From BACL27 sp947488385 (lineage in GTDB: Bacteria; Actinomycetota; Acidimicrobiia; Acidimicrobiales; Ilumatobacteraceae): a stretch of 64,000 nucleotides of DNA. Shown one piece after another: positions 17,053 through 25,989 of the stretch. A program made the translations under genes and the position numbers. How positions within the stretch are numbered: the stretch's first letter is position 1; each line of letters begins with the position of its first letter. Location of the stretch: NCBI GenBank assembly GCA_964203655.1, contig CAXNMJ010000005.1, forward strand, positions 1-64,000, in the 5' to 3' direction. The notes under the pieces were generated by a model. That model saw only the letters and a list, made by a program, of their open reading frames with translations, was not told the origin of the DNA and did no database searches.

Positions 17053-17634
17053 ATGCAAACACACTTAAAATTCACGCGAAATTTAGTCGCCGTACTTTCA
17101 TTACTTTCATTACTGACTGTTTTTGGCTGCGGTGCAGATCCGACTACTAGTTCAGATTCGAGTTCGAGTTCGGCCGTCGAATCAGCCGAAACGGCAAGCA
17201 ATGATGACGCCACGACATCAACAAGTGAGTCAAAGTCGAACTTCGTCGCCACTCTCTTAGGCGGACAAACTTTTGAGAGTCAAAAAGTTTTAGAGAACCA
17301 ACCCCTCGCACTTTGGTTCTGGGCGCCCGGTTGACGCGCTTGCAAATCTGAGTCAACCTCGGTCGAGGCTGCATATAAAACTTGGCAAGGAAAAGTGCAA
17401 ATAACTGGCGTCGCATGGAACGGGGATCCGGGATCGATGCAAGATTTCGTAATCGAAAACAATCTCTCTTTTGCCAACATCAATGACGGCGATGGCGACG
17501 TTTTTGCGCGTTTCAATGTTCCATACCAACCAGCGTGGGTGTTCATTGCTAAAGACGGAACTGTGACGACAAAAATTGGTGTTCTCTCAGACTTAGAATT
17601 AGAGCAAGAACTGACACGATTGGCGACTTCATAA
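17053..17634 (+). CDS. Lipoprotein redoxin with in-frame UGA at the first redox cysteine (probable selenoprotein)
   Basis: The frame from ATG 17053 meets TGA at 17332-17334 and then continues without shift to TAA at 17632-17634, giving 193 residues if TGA is decoded. The N-terminus has a signal peptide with lipobox-like VFGC (C26), then a Ser/Thr/Asp-rich tether. The redoxin domain reads ALWFWAPG-U-RAC, so the UGA replaces the first Cys of the thioredoxin CxxC motif (U94, C97). Downstream, GVAWNGDPGSM and the cis-Pro region FNVPYQPAWVFI complete the fold. A SECIS-like hairpin follows at the expected distance. Alternatives are a base error or a nonsense mutation. It would be anchored outside the membrane and act in thiol or peroxide chemistry. 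The stop overlaps the next gene (TAATG). Confidence 0.72.
17357..17368 (+). promoter_or_regulatory. Candidate bacterial SECIS hairpin downstream of the redoxin UGA
   Basis: CCTC-GGTC-GAGG forms a 4-base-pair stem (5 with the C-G closing pair of the loop) with a GGUC apical loop. The loop starts 26 nucleotides after the UGA. From recall, bacterial SECIS elements need an upper stem of at least 4 pairs, a small loop with G in its first two positions, and about 16-37 nucleotides between UGA and loop; all hold here. The loop also matches the GGUC core of the E. coli fdhF element. The stem is short, so folding alone is weak evidence. Confidence 0.55.
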
Positions 17635-17991
17635 TGGGCATCAAAGGCTTCGGCAAAAAACTAAACGCCGATAATCAAGAGATCGACTCAGACCGCCTTT
17701 GCGAAAGATTCAAAGATTACGGCTTCGCTTCACTATGAAAATTTGCCGCTACGCAATCGCATAAAAATTGGAGGCGAAGTAAAGCGCATGCGCATCAAAC
17801 CTCGCAGTGGCATTCCTGCTGTTGAGATCGTGATTAATGACGGAACCGGCGAAGCAACGGTGATTTTCAGCGGCCGCAGAAATATTCCGGGCATTGAACA
17901 CGGCAAGTGTCTGATGGTCGACGGTGTGCCACACCGCGACGGCAACCGAACTGTCATTTTGAATCCTGCTTATTCGTTGTTGACGATTTAG
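17634..17991 (+). CDS. OB-fold nucleic-acid-binding protein, frameshifted in this sequence
   Basis: Translation from ATG 17634, overlapping the redoxin stop, gives MGIKGFGKKLNADNQEID and runs to TGA at 17736-17738. One base before this, the +1 frame continues as YENLPLRNRIKIGGEVKRMR through VEIVINDGTGEATVIFSGRR to TAG at 17989-17991. Removing one base near 17730-17735 gives a single ~118-residue OB-fold protein resembling mycobacterial Rv2694c. Its function is unknown; the beta-barrel suggests nucleic acid binding. It ends tail-to-tail with, and overlaps by 4 bases, the TrkA gene, as in the mycobacterial gene order I recall. Confidence 0.72.
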
Positions 17992-18656
17992 CCGATCAAG
18001 ATTTTTTGAATCGCCACCTCGGCGTCTTCGGTAATTAAAACCATTACTTCATCGCCTGCACGCAAGATCGTGTCGCTTTCGGGCACGAGCACAACTTCGT
18101 CACGCACGACTGCGACAACTGTGGCGCTGCGCGGAAACTTCAAATCTTTCAGGGTCTTGTCGCATGCTGGTGAATTCGGAGCCAACGTAACTTCGGCGAG
18201 TTCGGCTTTGCCACCTTTGAAATCCATAAGTTTGACAAAGTTGCCGACCGAAACTGCTTCTTGCACCAAACTGGTAATCAAGTGAGGCGTTGAAACTGCG
18301 ATATCAATACCCCACATCTCGTTAAACATCCAATGATTTTTCGGATTATTCACACGTGCGATTACGCGCGGCGCACCAAACTCTTGTTTTGCCAATAACG
18401 AAACAACCAAATTGTCTTCATCGTCGCCGGTGACCGCTGCGACTACTTCTGCATCGCCGACACCTGCGGCACGAAGCACTTCAACATCGCACGCATCACC
18501 AAGATGCCATCGCACGCCTTTGGCTTCTTCTTCTTTGCCGTAGTTGCGCACGACTCCGCGATCATTTTCGACAACGATTACTTCGTGACCCGCTGCAACA
18601 AGTTGTTCTGCAGTAAAGCGACCGACGCTTCCGCCACCAGCGACAATCACTTTCAT
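17988..18656 (-). CDS. TrkA-type potassium uptake regulatory protein
   Basis: The 222-residue protein has a TrkA-N Rossmann domain starting MKVIVAGGGSVGRFTAEQL (NAD-binding GxGxxG-like), with the acidic residue after strand 2 (VIVVENDR), and a TrkA-C domain from about 140 (LAEVTLAPNSPACDKTLKDL). Such cytoplasmic subunits gate K+ channels or transporters in response to nucleotides. It follows the second TrkA gene with a 4-base overlap, so the two are coupled and probably form a complex. It corresponds in order to mycobacterial ceoB. Confidence 0.88.
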   Translation of the reverse strand: MKVIVAGGGSVGRFTAEQLVAAGHEVIVVENDRGVVRNYGKEEEAKGVRWHLGDACDVEVLRAAGVGDAEVVAAVTGDDEDNLVVSLLAKQEFGAPRVIARVNNPKNHWMFNEMWGIDIAVSTPHLITSLVQEAVSVGNFVKLMDFKGGKAELAEVTLAPNSPACDKTLKDLKFPRSATVVAVVRDEVVLVPESDTILRAGDEVMVLITEDAEVAIQKILIG

Positions 18657-19324
18657 GACGAGCCCTTCTTCAAAAATGAGTCAAGGTCTTTGATCGAGTC
18701 TTTTTCTACCGCGAAATAACAGACATCACCTTGTTGAACAACTGTCTTTGCATCTGGAATAACCGCTGAGCCCAATCGGCGAACCGCTGAAATGCGCGCG
18801 CCCTTGATTTCAAGTTCAAGAACTTTTTGACCAACAAGAGAGTTCGGCATTGCGCGTTCAACGAGCATCACACTCGAACTTGGGTCGGTCCACTCGACTG
18901 CCGGCAAGTCGGGCAAGATTCGTCGAAGAATTCGATCTGCTGTCCATTTGACTGTTGCAACCGTCGAGATGCCGAGCCGTTCGTAAATTTCTGCTCGCTT
19001 CGGGTCATAGATTCGGGCAACAACGTTTTCGATGCCAAATTTTTCGCGCGCAACTCGAGCTATCAAAATGTTTGAGTTGTCACCGTTTGTTACTGCAGCA
19101 ACAGCGCTGGCTTGTTGAATGCCAGCCGGCTTCGAGCACGTCACGATCAAAACCAATGCCCGCAACTGTTTGAGCCCTTGAAGTCGTCGCCCAAACGAAC
19201 AAAAGAGTCGGGCTTTCGATCGACTACGGCAACGCGTATGGCCCGCACCGACAAGCCCAAGAGCCAATGTTGAACCGACTCGACCGCAACCAACAATGAC
19301 TACATGCACGGGTCTCACAAGCAT
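18653..19324 (-). CDS. Second TrkA-type protein, with three single-base insertions
   Basis: The frame is open over 223 codons, but the stretch from about residue 31 to 65 does not read as protein. Removing one base near 19234, one near 19170 and one near 19127 restores AGHTVAVVDRKPDSFVRLGDDFKG, then TVAGIGFDRDVLEA, then AGIQQASAVAAVTNGD, the continuous TrkA-N sequence. Because three +1 changes cancel, no stop appears. The C-terminal TrkA-C domain is intact. It would partner the downstream TrkA protein (ceoC-ceoB order) in K+ homeostasis. Three insertions in ~110 bases point to sequence error. Confidence 0.78.
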   Translation of the reverse strand: MLVRPVHVVIVGCGRVGSTLALGLVGAGHTRCRSRSKARLFCSFGRRLQGLKQLRALVLIVTCSKPAGIQQASAVAAVTNGDNSNILIARVAREKFGIENVVARIYDPKRAEIYERLGISTVATVKWTADRILRRILPDLPAVEWTDPSSSVMLVERAMPNSLVGQKVLELEIKGARISAVRRLGSAVIPDAKTVVQQGDVCYFAVEKDSIKDLDSFLKKGSS

Positions 19325-19376
19325 AAGCCAATAACTAGGCCATCAACTGAGTGTTGTGCGAAGATATACGACCGAA

Positions 19377-21240
19377 ATGGTCCTTTCTCCTTCTGCTCTA
19401 AAACGTTTCTTCATCGGCAAGCCAATTGCCAGTTCTGAAGACGCACATCACCGGCTTTCAAAGAAGATTGCGCTGCCAGTTTTCGCAAGCGACGCGATTT
19501 CAAGCACGGCATACGCCACCGAAGAAATTCTGATCGTATTTTTGTCGCTGGCGGCCGTTGGCCTCACGGCTTACGAAAACTTGGTGCCAATCTCGATTCT
19601 TGTAATCATTTTGTTGATCATCGTCGTAAGCAGCTATCGACAGACAATTTACGCCTACCCGAATGGTGGTGGCAGTTACATCGTCTCGCGTGAGAACTTG
19701 GGTCGCGTCACCGTCGCTAGTTGCTGGCGCTTCAATGCTTGTTGACTACATTTTGACCGTTGCCGTGTCGGTCAGCGCCGGTGTCGCCGCGATTGTTTCG
19801 GCGTTCGGCAACTTGGCGCCATACCGAGTTGAGATTTGTGTTGCTTTCATTTTCTTGATCACGCTTGCAAACTTGCGCGGTCTCAAAGAATCAGGCGCGT
19901 TGTTCGCGCCACCTACCTATCTATACATAATCAGTCTGGCATCGCTGATCATCGTCGGCTTATACAAGGTGTACTTCAAAGACCTCGGGCCGATTGATCA
20001 CTCTGACGAATACGCAAAAGAACTTCTCTCAGGACAAAAAACTTTGACGCTGTTTTTCTTCTTGAAAGCGTTTTCGTCTGGTGCTGTTGCCTTGACCGGA
20101 ATCGAAGCGGTTGCCGACGGAGTGCCTGCATTCGAAAAGCCAGAGCCAAAAAACGCCTCAAAGACTTTGTTGTGGATGGCAGTAATTCTCGGAACTTCAT
20201 TTTTGGGTCTGAGTGTTCTGGCTCAGAAACTAGAACCAATCAAAGACCATGAGGGCGAGATCAAAATAACTGTTCTTGCTCAGATGGCCGAGCAGGTATA
20301 CGGCGGCAGAAATATTTTCTTTTACATCACACAATTTGCGACTTTTGGAATTTTGATCTTGGCAGCAAACACGGCATATGCCGACTTCCCAAGACTTTCT
20401 TCAATCATTGCCAAAGACAACTTCTTGCCGCGACAACTTGCCAATCGAGGCGACCGCTTGGTCTTTTCAAATGGCGTCATCTTTTTGGGGCTGGCCTCGG
20501 CAGTTCTCGTAATTTCATTTGGTGGCATTGTCAACGCGTTGATTCCGCTTTATGCAGTGGGTGTTTTCACCGGCTTCACTCTGAGTCAATTCGGCATGCT
20601 CGTTCGCCATCGCAAACTCAAAGAACCGGGCTGGCAAGCACGTGCATTCTTCTCGGGTGTTGGTGCCCTAACTACATTCGCCGTCGCAGGCACCGTCGTA
20701 GTAGTCAAGTTCACTGACGGGGCGTGGATCCCGGCGTTTGTGATCCCAACGATGATGGCTATTTTCTTGGCAATTAATCGTCACTACACACGTGTTCGCT
20801 CGTTCTTGCAAATCGAAGAGGGCTACATCGCGCCGCGACGCACCCACACAGTTGTCGTGCTTGTTGGTTCAGTTAATAAAGGTGTGTTGCAGGCCGTCAA
20901 ATATGCCGAGAGTTTGCGACCTGACAAGATTTTGGCGATTTCGGTTGTGGGCGCACAAGAAGACAAAGAGAAACTCGATGCTGACTGGGCGAAATACAAC
21001 ATGACTGTCGAATTAGAAATGCTGTCAGATGATTTCAGAAACTTGACTGACACGATTTTGACTCGCATCAACCAGCTCGATGATGAATTCAGCGACGACA
21101 TCATCACGGTAGTAATTCCCGAATTTGTCACCGCGCTGCGATCGCAGTGGTTGCATAACCAGTCTGCGTTGTCGATTAAGGCACGATTGTTGTATCGCCC
21201 AAACACGGTAGTTACCTCGGTGCCAATCGTTATTGAGTAA
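19377..21240 (+). CDS. APC-superfamily amino acid/cation permease, frameshifted near 19709
   Basis: From ATG 19377 the frame reads LSKKIALPVFASDAISSTAYATEEIL, the conserved first helix of DUF/APC permeases of the Rv2690c type, then through NGGGSYIVSRENLGRV. The sequence continues in the +1 frame as PSLVAGASMLVDYILTVAVSVSAG to TAA at 21238-21240. Deleting one base near 19709 (GTCACCG to GTACCG) joins them into ~620 residues: twelve or so helices and a C-terminal soluble domain with a USP-like fold (THTVVVLVGSVNKGVLQAVKYAESL). Position beside two TrkA genes suggests TrkA-controlled cation or amino acid uptake; the substrate is unknown. Confidence 0.8.
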
Positions 21241-21256
21241 CTAGCATTACGGATAT

Positions 21257-22150
21257 ATGAAAATCATTATTTCTGGTGCAAGCGGTCTAATCGGTAAACC
21301 ACTAGTCGCGCGACTACGAAAAAATAATCATGAAGTTATTCAGCTCGTGCGTCGCGCTGCTAAGTCTGGCGAAAGCCAATGGAATCCGGCAAACGGTTTA
21401 ATCGACGCGAGTGTCATCGACGGCGCAGACGCCGTGATTCATTTATCGGGTGCAGGTATCGGCGACAAGCGATGGACAACCAAATATAAACAAGAACTTT
21501 TAGATAGCCGCACGAAGAGCACATCATTGCTGGCTCTGACTATTGCAAAGTGCGCCAAAAAACCAAGCGTGTTTTTATCTGGCTCGGCAATCGGCATCTA
21601 CGGCCCACGCGGCGACGAACAACTCGACGAGAACTCGAGTCACGGCGATAGTTTTTTGGCCGAAATCTGCAAACAATGGGAAGCCGCAGCAAAACCTGCA
21701 ATTGACGCTGGCGTGCGCACCGTGTATCTGCGCACCGGCATCGTGCTGACGCCTCTTGGTGGCGCGCTGAAGAAACAACTGCCGCTTTTTAAATTCGGTC
21801 TAGGTGGAAAATTCGGCAACGGCAAGCAATGGCAAAGTTGGATCTCACTAGACGACGAACTTTCGGCGATCGAACATCTTTTGACCAGCAATCTTTCGGG
21901 TGCCGTTAACTTGACTGCGCCAAACCCTGTTACCAGTGCAGAGTTCACAAAGTCTTTGGCTCGGGTGTTGAAGCGCCCGGCAATTCTGCCGATTCCTAAA
22001 TTTGGACCAAAACTCTTGCTGGGTAGTGAACTTGCCGAGGCTTTATTGTTCACAGGGCAACGTGTAATGCCCGTCGAACTACAAAAGTCGGGCTTCGCAT
22101 TTCAACATTCAACGCTTGATGTTGCATTGCGTTCTCTGCTCAACAAATGA
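21257..22150 (+). CDS. TIGR01777-family NAD-dependent epimerase-like protein
   Basis: A 297-residue atypical short-chain dehydrogenase. The N-terminus KIIISGASGLIGKPLVARL is the dinucleotide-binding motif; GADAVIHLSGAGIGDKRWT, the SGSAIGIYGPRGDE segment and RTGIVLTPLGGALKKQLPLFKFGLGGKFGNGKQWQSWI are hallmarks of the TIGR01777 family (YfcH-like), with a C-terminal DUF1731-like part. The enzymatic reaction of this family is not established. It overlaps the following FAD oxidoreductase by 4 bases (ATGA), so the two are coupled. Confidence 0.85.
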   Translation: MKIIISGASGLIGKPLVARLRKNNHEVIQLVRRAAKSGESQWNPANGLIDASVIDGADAVIHLSGAGIGDKRWTTKYKQELLDSRTKSTSLLALTIAKCAKKPSVFLSGSAIGIYGPRGDEQLDENSSHGDSFLAEICKQWEAAAKPAIDAGVRTVYLRTGIVLTPLGGALKKQLPLFKFGLGGKFGNGKQWQSWISLDDELSAIEHLLTSNLSGAVNLTAPNPVTSAEFTKSLARVLKRPAILPIPKFGPKLLLGSELAEALLFTGQRVMPVELQKSGFAFQHSTLDVALRSLLNK

Positions 22151-23385
22151 AGCAGCTGCCAAGCAGCGTTGACGCTGTCGTAATTGGTGCTGGGCTTGCT
22201 GGCTTGGCGGCCGCCAGACAAATCAAAAGCCACGGCAAGTCTGTGATCGTGCTCGAGGCTCAAGACGGAGTTGGCGGACGAGTGCGCACCGACAAAGTCG
22301 ACGGATTTTTATTGGATCGCGGATTTCAAGTTTTGCTGACCGCATATCCTGAATTGAAAACTCAAGTTGATATGAGTGCACTCGACTTGAAGATGTTCAG
22401 TTCGGGCGCGGTTGTAATGCGCAATGGCAAAGCCTCGGTTGTCACCGATCCATTTCGCGAGCCACGCCGCGCAGTCGCAACAGTTTTTGCACCAATTGGT
22501 TCGCTAACTGACAAAATGCGGATTGCTGCTTTGCGGTGGCGGGTGATGCGCTCGAGCGAGGCAAAGATTTTGTCGAAACCAGATATTTCAACCGTTGTTG
22601 CATTGCGCGGATTCGGCTTCTCATCAAAAATAATTGATCGCTTTTTTAGATCACTGTTCGGCGGCATTCAACTTGACCCGGACTTGCGCACATCGCGTCG
22701 GATGTTCGAAATAATTTTTAAATATTTAAGCGAGGGGCAAAGTGCGCTGCCAAACAATGGCATGAGCGCGTTGCCAGAGCAGATGGCTAAACATCTTGGC
22801 CCCGAAAACATTTTTCTAGACACACGGGTAACGGGTGTCTCGTCTGGAATTGTGTCGACTACGAACTCGCAAATAAAAGCCAGGGCGATAGTCGTTGCGA
22901 CAGACCAGCCTGCCTCATCTGAACTTCTTAAGACCGACAAAATTGCATCACGTGTTGCGGGCTGCGTTTATTTCGCTGCTGATTCGCCGCCGACCCACGA
23001 AAAATTCGTCGTGCTTGACGGCACGGGCAAAGGACCCGTGCTTAACGCCGTAGTTCTAAGCAATATTGCGCCAAGTTACGCACCACCTGGACAGCATCTA
23101 ATTGTTGCGGCACTACCTGGCGTAATTGATGGCGATCTTGAAACTATGTCGCGCGACCAACTTCGCACGTGGTGGGGACCGCAAGTTGATGCATGGCGTC
23201 ATATCAAGACGTATCGCATTGCCCATGCGGGGCCCGAACAGTTGCCACCCTTCAACCCCGAACAACAAGTTTCACTTGGTGACGGCATCTTTGTTTGCGG
23301 CGATCACCGCGACACAGGCTCAATTCAAGGTGCGCTTTATTCGGGTCGACGTTGCGGTGACGCTGTGCTCGCCCACCTTTCGTAG
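22147..23385 (+). CDS. FAD-dependent amine-oxidase/desaturase-like oxidoreductase
   Basis: A 412-residue flavoprotein with VVIGAGLAGLAAARQIKSHGKSVIVLEAQDGVGGRVRTD, the extended FAD-binding motif of amine oxidases and phytoene desaturases, and a C-terminal FAD-contact motif GDGIFVCGDHRDTGSIQGALYSGRR. The middle part is less conserved and I see no terpenoid biosynthesis genes nearby. It may oxidise an amine, prenyl or cyclic substrate; the exact reaction cannot be assigned. It is coupled to the epimerase gene upstream. Confidence 0.8.
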   Translation: MKQLPSSVDAVVIGAGLAGLAAARQIKSHGKSVIVLEAQDGVGGRVRTDKVDGFLLDRGFQVLLTAYPELKTQVDMSALDLKMFSSGAVVMRNGKASVVTDPFREPRRAVATVFAPIGSLTDKMRIAALRWRVMRSSEAKILSKPDISTVVALRGFGFSSKIIDRFFRSLFGGIQLDPDLRTSRRMFEIIFKYLSEGQSALPNNGMSALPEQMAKHLGPENIFLDTRVTGVSSGIVSTTNSQIKARAIVVATDQPASSELLKTDKIASRVAGCVYFAADSPPTHEKFVVLDGTGKGPVLNAVVLSNIAPSYAPPGQHLIVAALPGVIDGDLETMSRDQLRTWWGPQVDAWRHIKTYRIAHAGPEQLPPFNPEQQVSLGDGIFVCGDHRDTGSIQGALYSGRRCGDAVLAHLS

Positions 23386-23409
23386 CGACAATCTGCGTAG
23401 CATCAAATC

Positions 23410-23880
23410 ATGACAAACGACATCGCAAGTGTGATTGACAAGAAAAATAAATTGATTTCGGCAAGCAACTTTGTGCCGGCCACGCCACATGAGATTTTTG
23501 AACTGCTGGCGAACCCAGCGATGCACTCGGTTATTGACGGCTCTGGGTCAGTTTTGGCGTCCAAAGATTCAGCCCCGCAAAGACTCTCGCTGAATGCAAC
23601 TTTTGGCATGAGCATGAAAAAAGGTATGCCATACAAAATCACGAATACTGTCGTCGAGTTCGTTGAAGACAAACAGATCGGGTGGCGACACATTGGCGGC
23701 CACATTTGGCGTTACATTCTCGAGCCAACTGCTGGCGGCACAAATGTGACTGAACAGTTTGCATATCGCAACAGCAAATCGCCGCTGATGCTTGAACTCG
23801 CCGGATACGTGAAGGGCAACAACGCAGCGATCAAACAAACATTGCTCAACTTGGCTAAATACTTCGCCGACAAAAAATAG
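23410..23880 (+). CDS. SRPBCC (START-like) family protein
   Basis: A 156-residue protein with the helix-grip pattern: SASNFVPATPHEIFELLANPAMHSVIDGSGSV at the start, a central beta meander (KKGMPYKITNTVVEFVEDKQIGWRHIGGHIWRYILEP) and a long C-terminal helix. Members of this family bind hydrophobic ligands or act as cyclase-like or toxin proteins. No ligand can be inferred. It lies 24 bases after the FAD oxidoreductase on the same strand and 9 before argJ. Confidence 0.75.
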   Translation: MTNDIASVIDKKNKLISASNFVPATPHEIFELLANPAMHSVIDGSGSVLASKDSAPQRLSLNATFGMSMKKGMPYKITNTVVEFVEDKQIGWRHIGGHIWRYILEPTAGGTNVTEQFAYRNSKSPLMLELAGYVKGNNAAIKQTLLNLAKYFADKK

Positions 23881-23889
23881 ACTGGCCTA

Positions 23890-25044
23890 ATGCAACTTCC
23901 ACAAGGGTTCGGGGCTTACGTCGCCAATATTGGCATTAAAGACACGAGCCACGACTTTACGCTCGTCGTTGCCGACGAAGTTTGCGCGGCTGCGGGTGTG
24001 TTCACACAAAGCCGCTTTGCCGGGCCGAGCATTGTGCTGAGTCGTCAAAATATTGCAGACAACCAAGCACGAGCTGTGGTCGTAATTTCTAAGAATTCCA
24101 ACGTTGCAACAGGTGACGAAGGGTTGAACAATGCCCGCGAAGTTGTTGCAGGCGTCGCCAAGGCGATCGGTTGCGACACGAAACAGGTGTTGATTGCGTC
24201 GACTGGCGTTATTGGCCGTCAGTATCCAATGCAAAATGTGCGTGCTGGCTTGGCGGCGATTCCTAAAGCTTTTACTGAGACTTCGGTTGAAGATGTTGCG
24301 CGCGGCATCATGACTACAGACACGGTGCACAAAGTTGCCGAGTCGGGTGTCGCAGGTTCGACCGTGCGAATAGTCGGCGTGGCAAAAGGTGTTGGCATGA
24401 TTGAGCCAAACATGGCGACACTGATCACGATGATGTTTACTGATGCGGCAATCGAAAAGTCTGTGCTTGACGAAGTCTTTCGTCGCGTGATCGACAAAAC
24501 TTTTAACTGCGTGTCGGTTGACTCAGATACTTCGACAAGCGATACAGCGGTAATTTTGGCCAGCGGTGTTGCGGGTGCAGTTGATCTGGCGAAATTCGAA
24601 GATGCGCTTTATCAAGTTGCGCTCTCATTGACCAAACAAGTTGCACGCGATGGCGAAGGTGCCGAAAAACTAATCGAAGTGTGCGTTGACGGCGCGCGAG
24701 ATCATCGTCAGGCGAAACTTGTCGCCAAAGCGATAGTCAACTCGCCATTAGTTAAGACAGCAGTGCACGGCGCCGACCCGAATTGGGGTCGCATCGCAAT
24801 GGCCGTTGGCAAGTGCAGCGATGAGCGTGACATCGACGAAAAGCGCGTGGTGATTCGATTCGGCACTCAAGAGGTTTACCCGACAAGTGTTGACGAGTCG
24901 GGGCTTGATGCATTGAGCAAATACATGCGCAGCGACACCGTGCGAATTCACGTGACGCTAAATACCGGCACTGCCGAGTGCACGGTCTGGGGTTGCGATC
25001 TAACCGACGGTTATATTCGCATCAACGCCGACTACACAACGTAA
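23890..25044 (+). CDS. argJ: Bifunctional ornithine acetyltransferase/N-acetylglutamate synthase
   Basis: A 384-residue ArgJ. It has the autocleavage motif KGVGMIEPNMATLITMMFTDA; the chain splits between A176 and T177, and the freed Thr is the nucleophile. ASTGVIGRQYP and the closing GADPNWGRIAMAVG are also typical. The enzyme moves the acetyl group from N-acetylornithine to glutamate in arginine biosynthesis, and ArgJ proteins of the bifunctional type can also use acetyl-CoA. No other arg genes are in the window, although argJ usually sits with argCB. The stop codon lies in the first unit of a 14-base tandem repeat. Confidence 0.95.
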   Translation: MQLPQGFGAYVANIGIKDTSHDFTLVVADEVCAAAGVFTQSRFAGPSIVLSRQNIADNQARAVVVISKNSNVATGDEGLNNAREVVAGVAKAIGCDTKQVLIASTGVIGRQYPMQNVRAGLAAIPKAFTETSVEDVARGIMTTDTVHKVAESGVAGSTVRIVGVAKGVGMIEPNMATLITMMFTDAAIEKSVLDEVFRRVIDKTFNCVSVDSDTSTSDTAVILASGVAGAVDLAKFEDALYQVALSLTKQVARDGEGAEKLIEVCVDGARDHRQAKLVAKAIVNSPLVKTAVHGADPNWGRIAMAVGKCSDERDIDEKRVVIRFGTQEVYPTSVDESGLDALSKYMRSDTVRIHVTLNTGTAECTVWGCDLTDGYIRINADYTT

Positions 25045-25067
25045 TTTTCGTTACGTAAATTTCGTTA
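25040..25067. repeat. Tandem 14-base direct repeat between two convergent stop codons
   Basis: CGTAATTTTCGTTA (25040-25053) is followed at once by CGTAAATTTCGTTA (25054-25067), 13 of 14 bases identical. The first unit supplies the argJ stop and the second the stop of the convergent DUF3445 gene. It resembles a local slippage duplication. I assign no function. Confidence 0.6.
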
Positions 25068-25973
25068 GCAGAATTGATTGATCCACGGGAGAATTGCGGG
25101 TCGGTAAAGAAGAACCGACTTGTATTGCGCAACATCATCTGGAAGTCGTTCGAGCATCGTGCGAGTATTGCTGGCGATTTCTTTGCTGCGCGAGAGATAT
25201 TCGGGAAGCGGCTGTTGATATCCGCGAATTGTGAAGAGAATGCCACCAGTTTTTGGAAGTCGGCGCAAAGTTTGACGCTCCATACGAATCCATAATTGAT
25301 CGGGACTCTTGACCAGCGGCGCAGAAGGTATTCGCGGTTGAAAAAGCGCGGGATGATCTTGAATGATCCAGTTCGAACGCCACACTGTTTTCTCGGCTGT
25401 GATGCGCTCAAAATACGTGTCGACCGCGGCACCAACATGCTCGGCATATTTCGCCACCGGAGCATGAATTGCGAGCATGTCTTGCCCCATTTTTTCGGAC
25501 AGCATCCAACGGCTCGGGCAACAGACAACTGCAGCGGTCAATAACATTTGTTCGGCGCCGTCTGGTGATTTGACTGGTTGCAACACGGCAAGATCATCGG
25601 CAACAAGCAAACTCGCCTCAACCAATGCATCAATGCCAGTAGACGCCAACTCGACACCCGCCCACTGACTAACAATTTGTGCGGCTTCTTGCGCGACATC
25701 ATCGCCGCCCGGGCGTAAAGCAACGACTTCGTCTCGCCGTGTCGACAAGAGTTTTTTCTTTAAGTTGATCGTGAGTTCAGTTTCGGCGTCACGCGACAGC
25801 CAGTTTGAAATTTCAACCGGAAAAGTACCGAGACGATGACGAAAGTTTTCGCCGATCACCTGCGGCAAGATTTGCTCTGGAATCGGCATCGCCACGAACG
25901 AAGCCGCCTCACTCGAGGGCGTTTCGTCAAACGGTGTAAAAGGATGTCGATGTAAAACGTGGAGACCAGCCAC
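25065..25973 (-). CDS. Haem-dependent oxidative N-demethylase family protein (DUF3445)
   Basis: About 302 residues from GTG at 25973; the frame is open to 26039, but that would run deep into the SDR gene, whose stop is at 25990. Family features are LRPGGDDVAQEAAQIVSQW, the motif VVCCPSRWMLSEKMGQDMLAIHAPV, YFERITAEKTVWRSNWIIQDHPALFQP and WIRMERQTLRRLPKTGGILFTIRGYQQPL. Characterised relatives are haem proteins that oxidatively remove methyl groups from amines such as dimethylamine. No methylamine genes are nearby, so the substrate is open. Confidence 0.75.
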   Translation of the reverse strand: MAGLHVLHRHPFTPFDETPSSEAASFVAMPIPEQILPQVIGENFRHRLGTFPVEISNWLSRDAETELTINLKKKLLSTRRDEVVALRPGGDDVAQEAAQIVSQWAGVELASTGIDALVEASLLVADDLAVLQPVKSPDGAEQMLLTAAVVCCPSRWMLSEKMGQDMLAIHAPVAKYAEHVGAAVDTYFERITAEKTVWRSNWIIQDHPALFQPRIPSAPLVKSPDQLWIRMERQTLRRLPKTGGILFTIRGYQQPLPEYLSRSKEIASNTRTMLERLPDDVAQYKSVLLYRPAILPWINQFC

Positions 25974-25989
25974 GCGAATTATCGATTCG

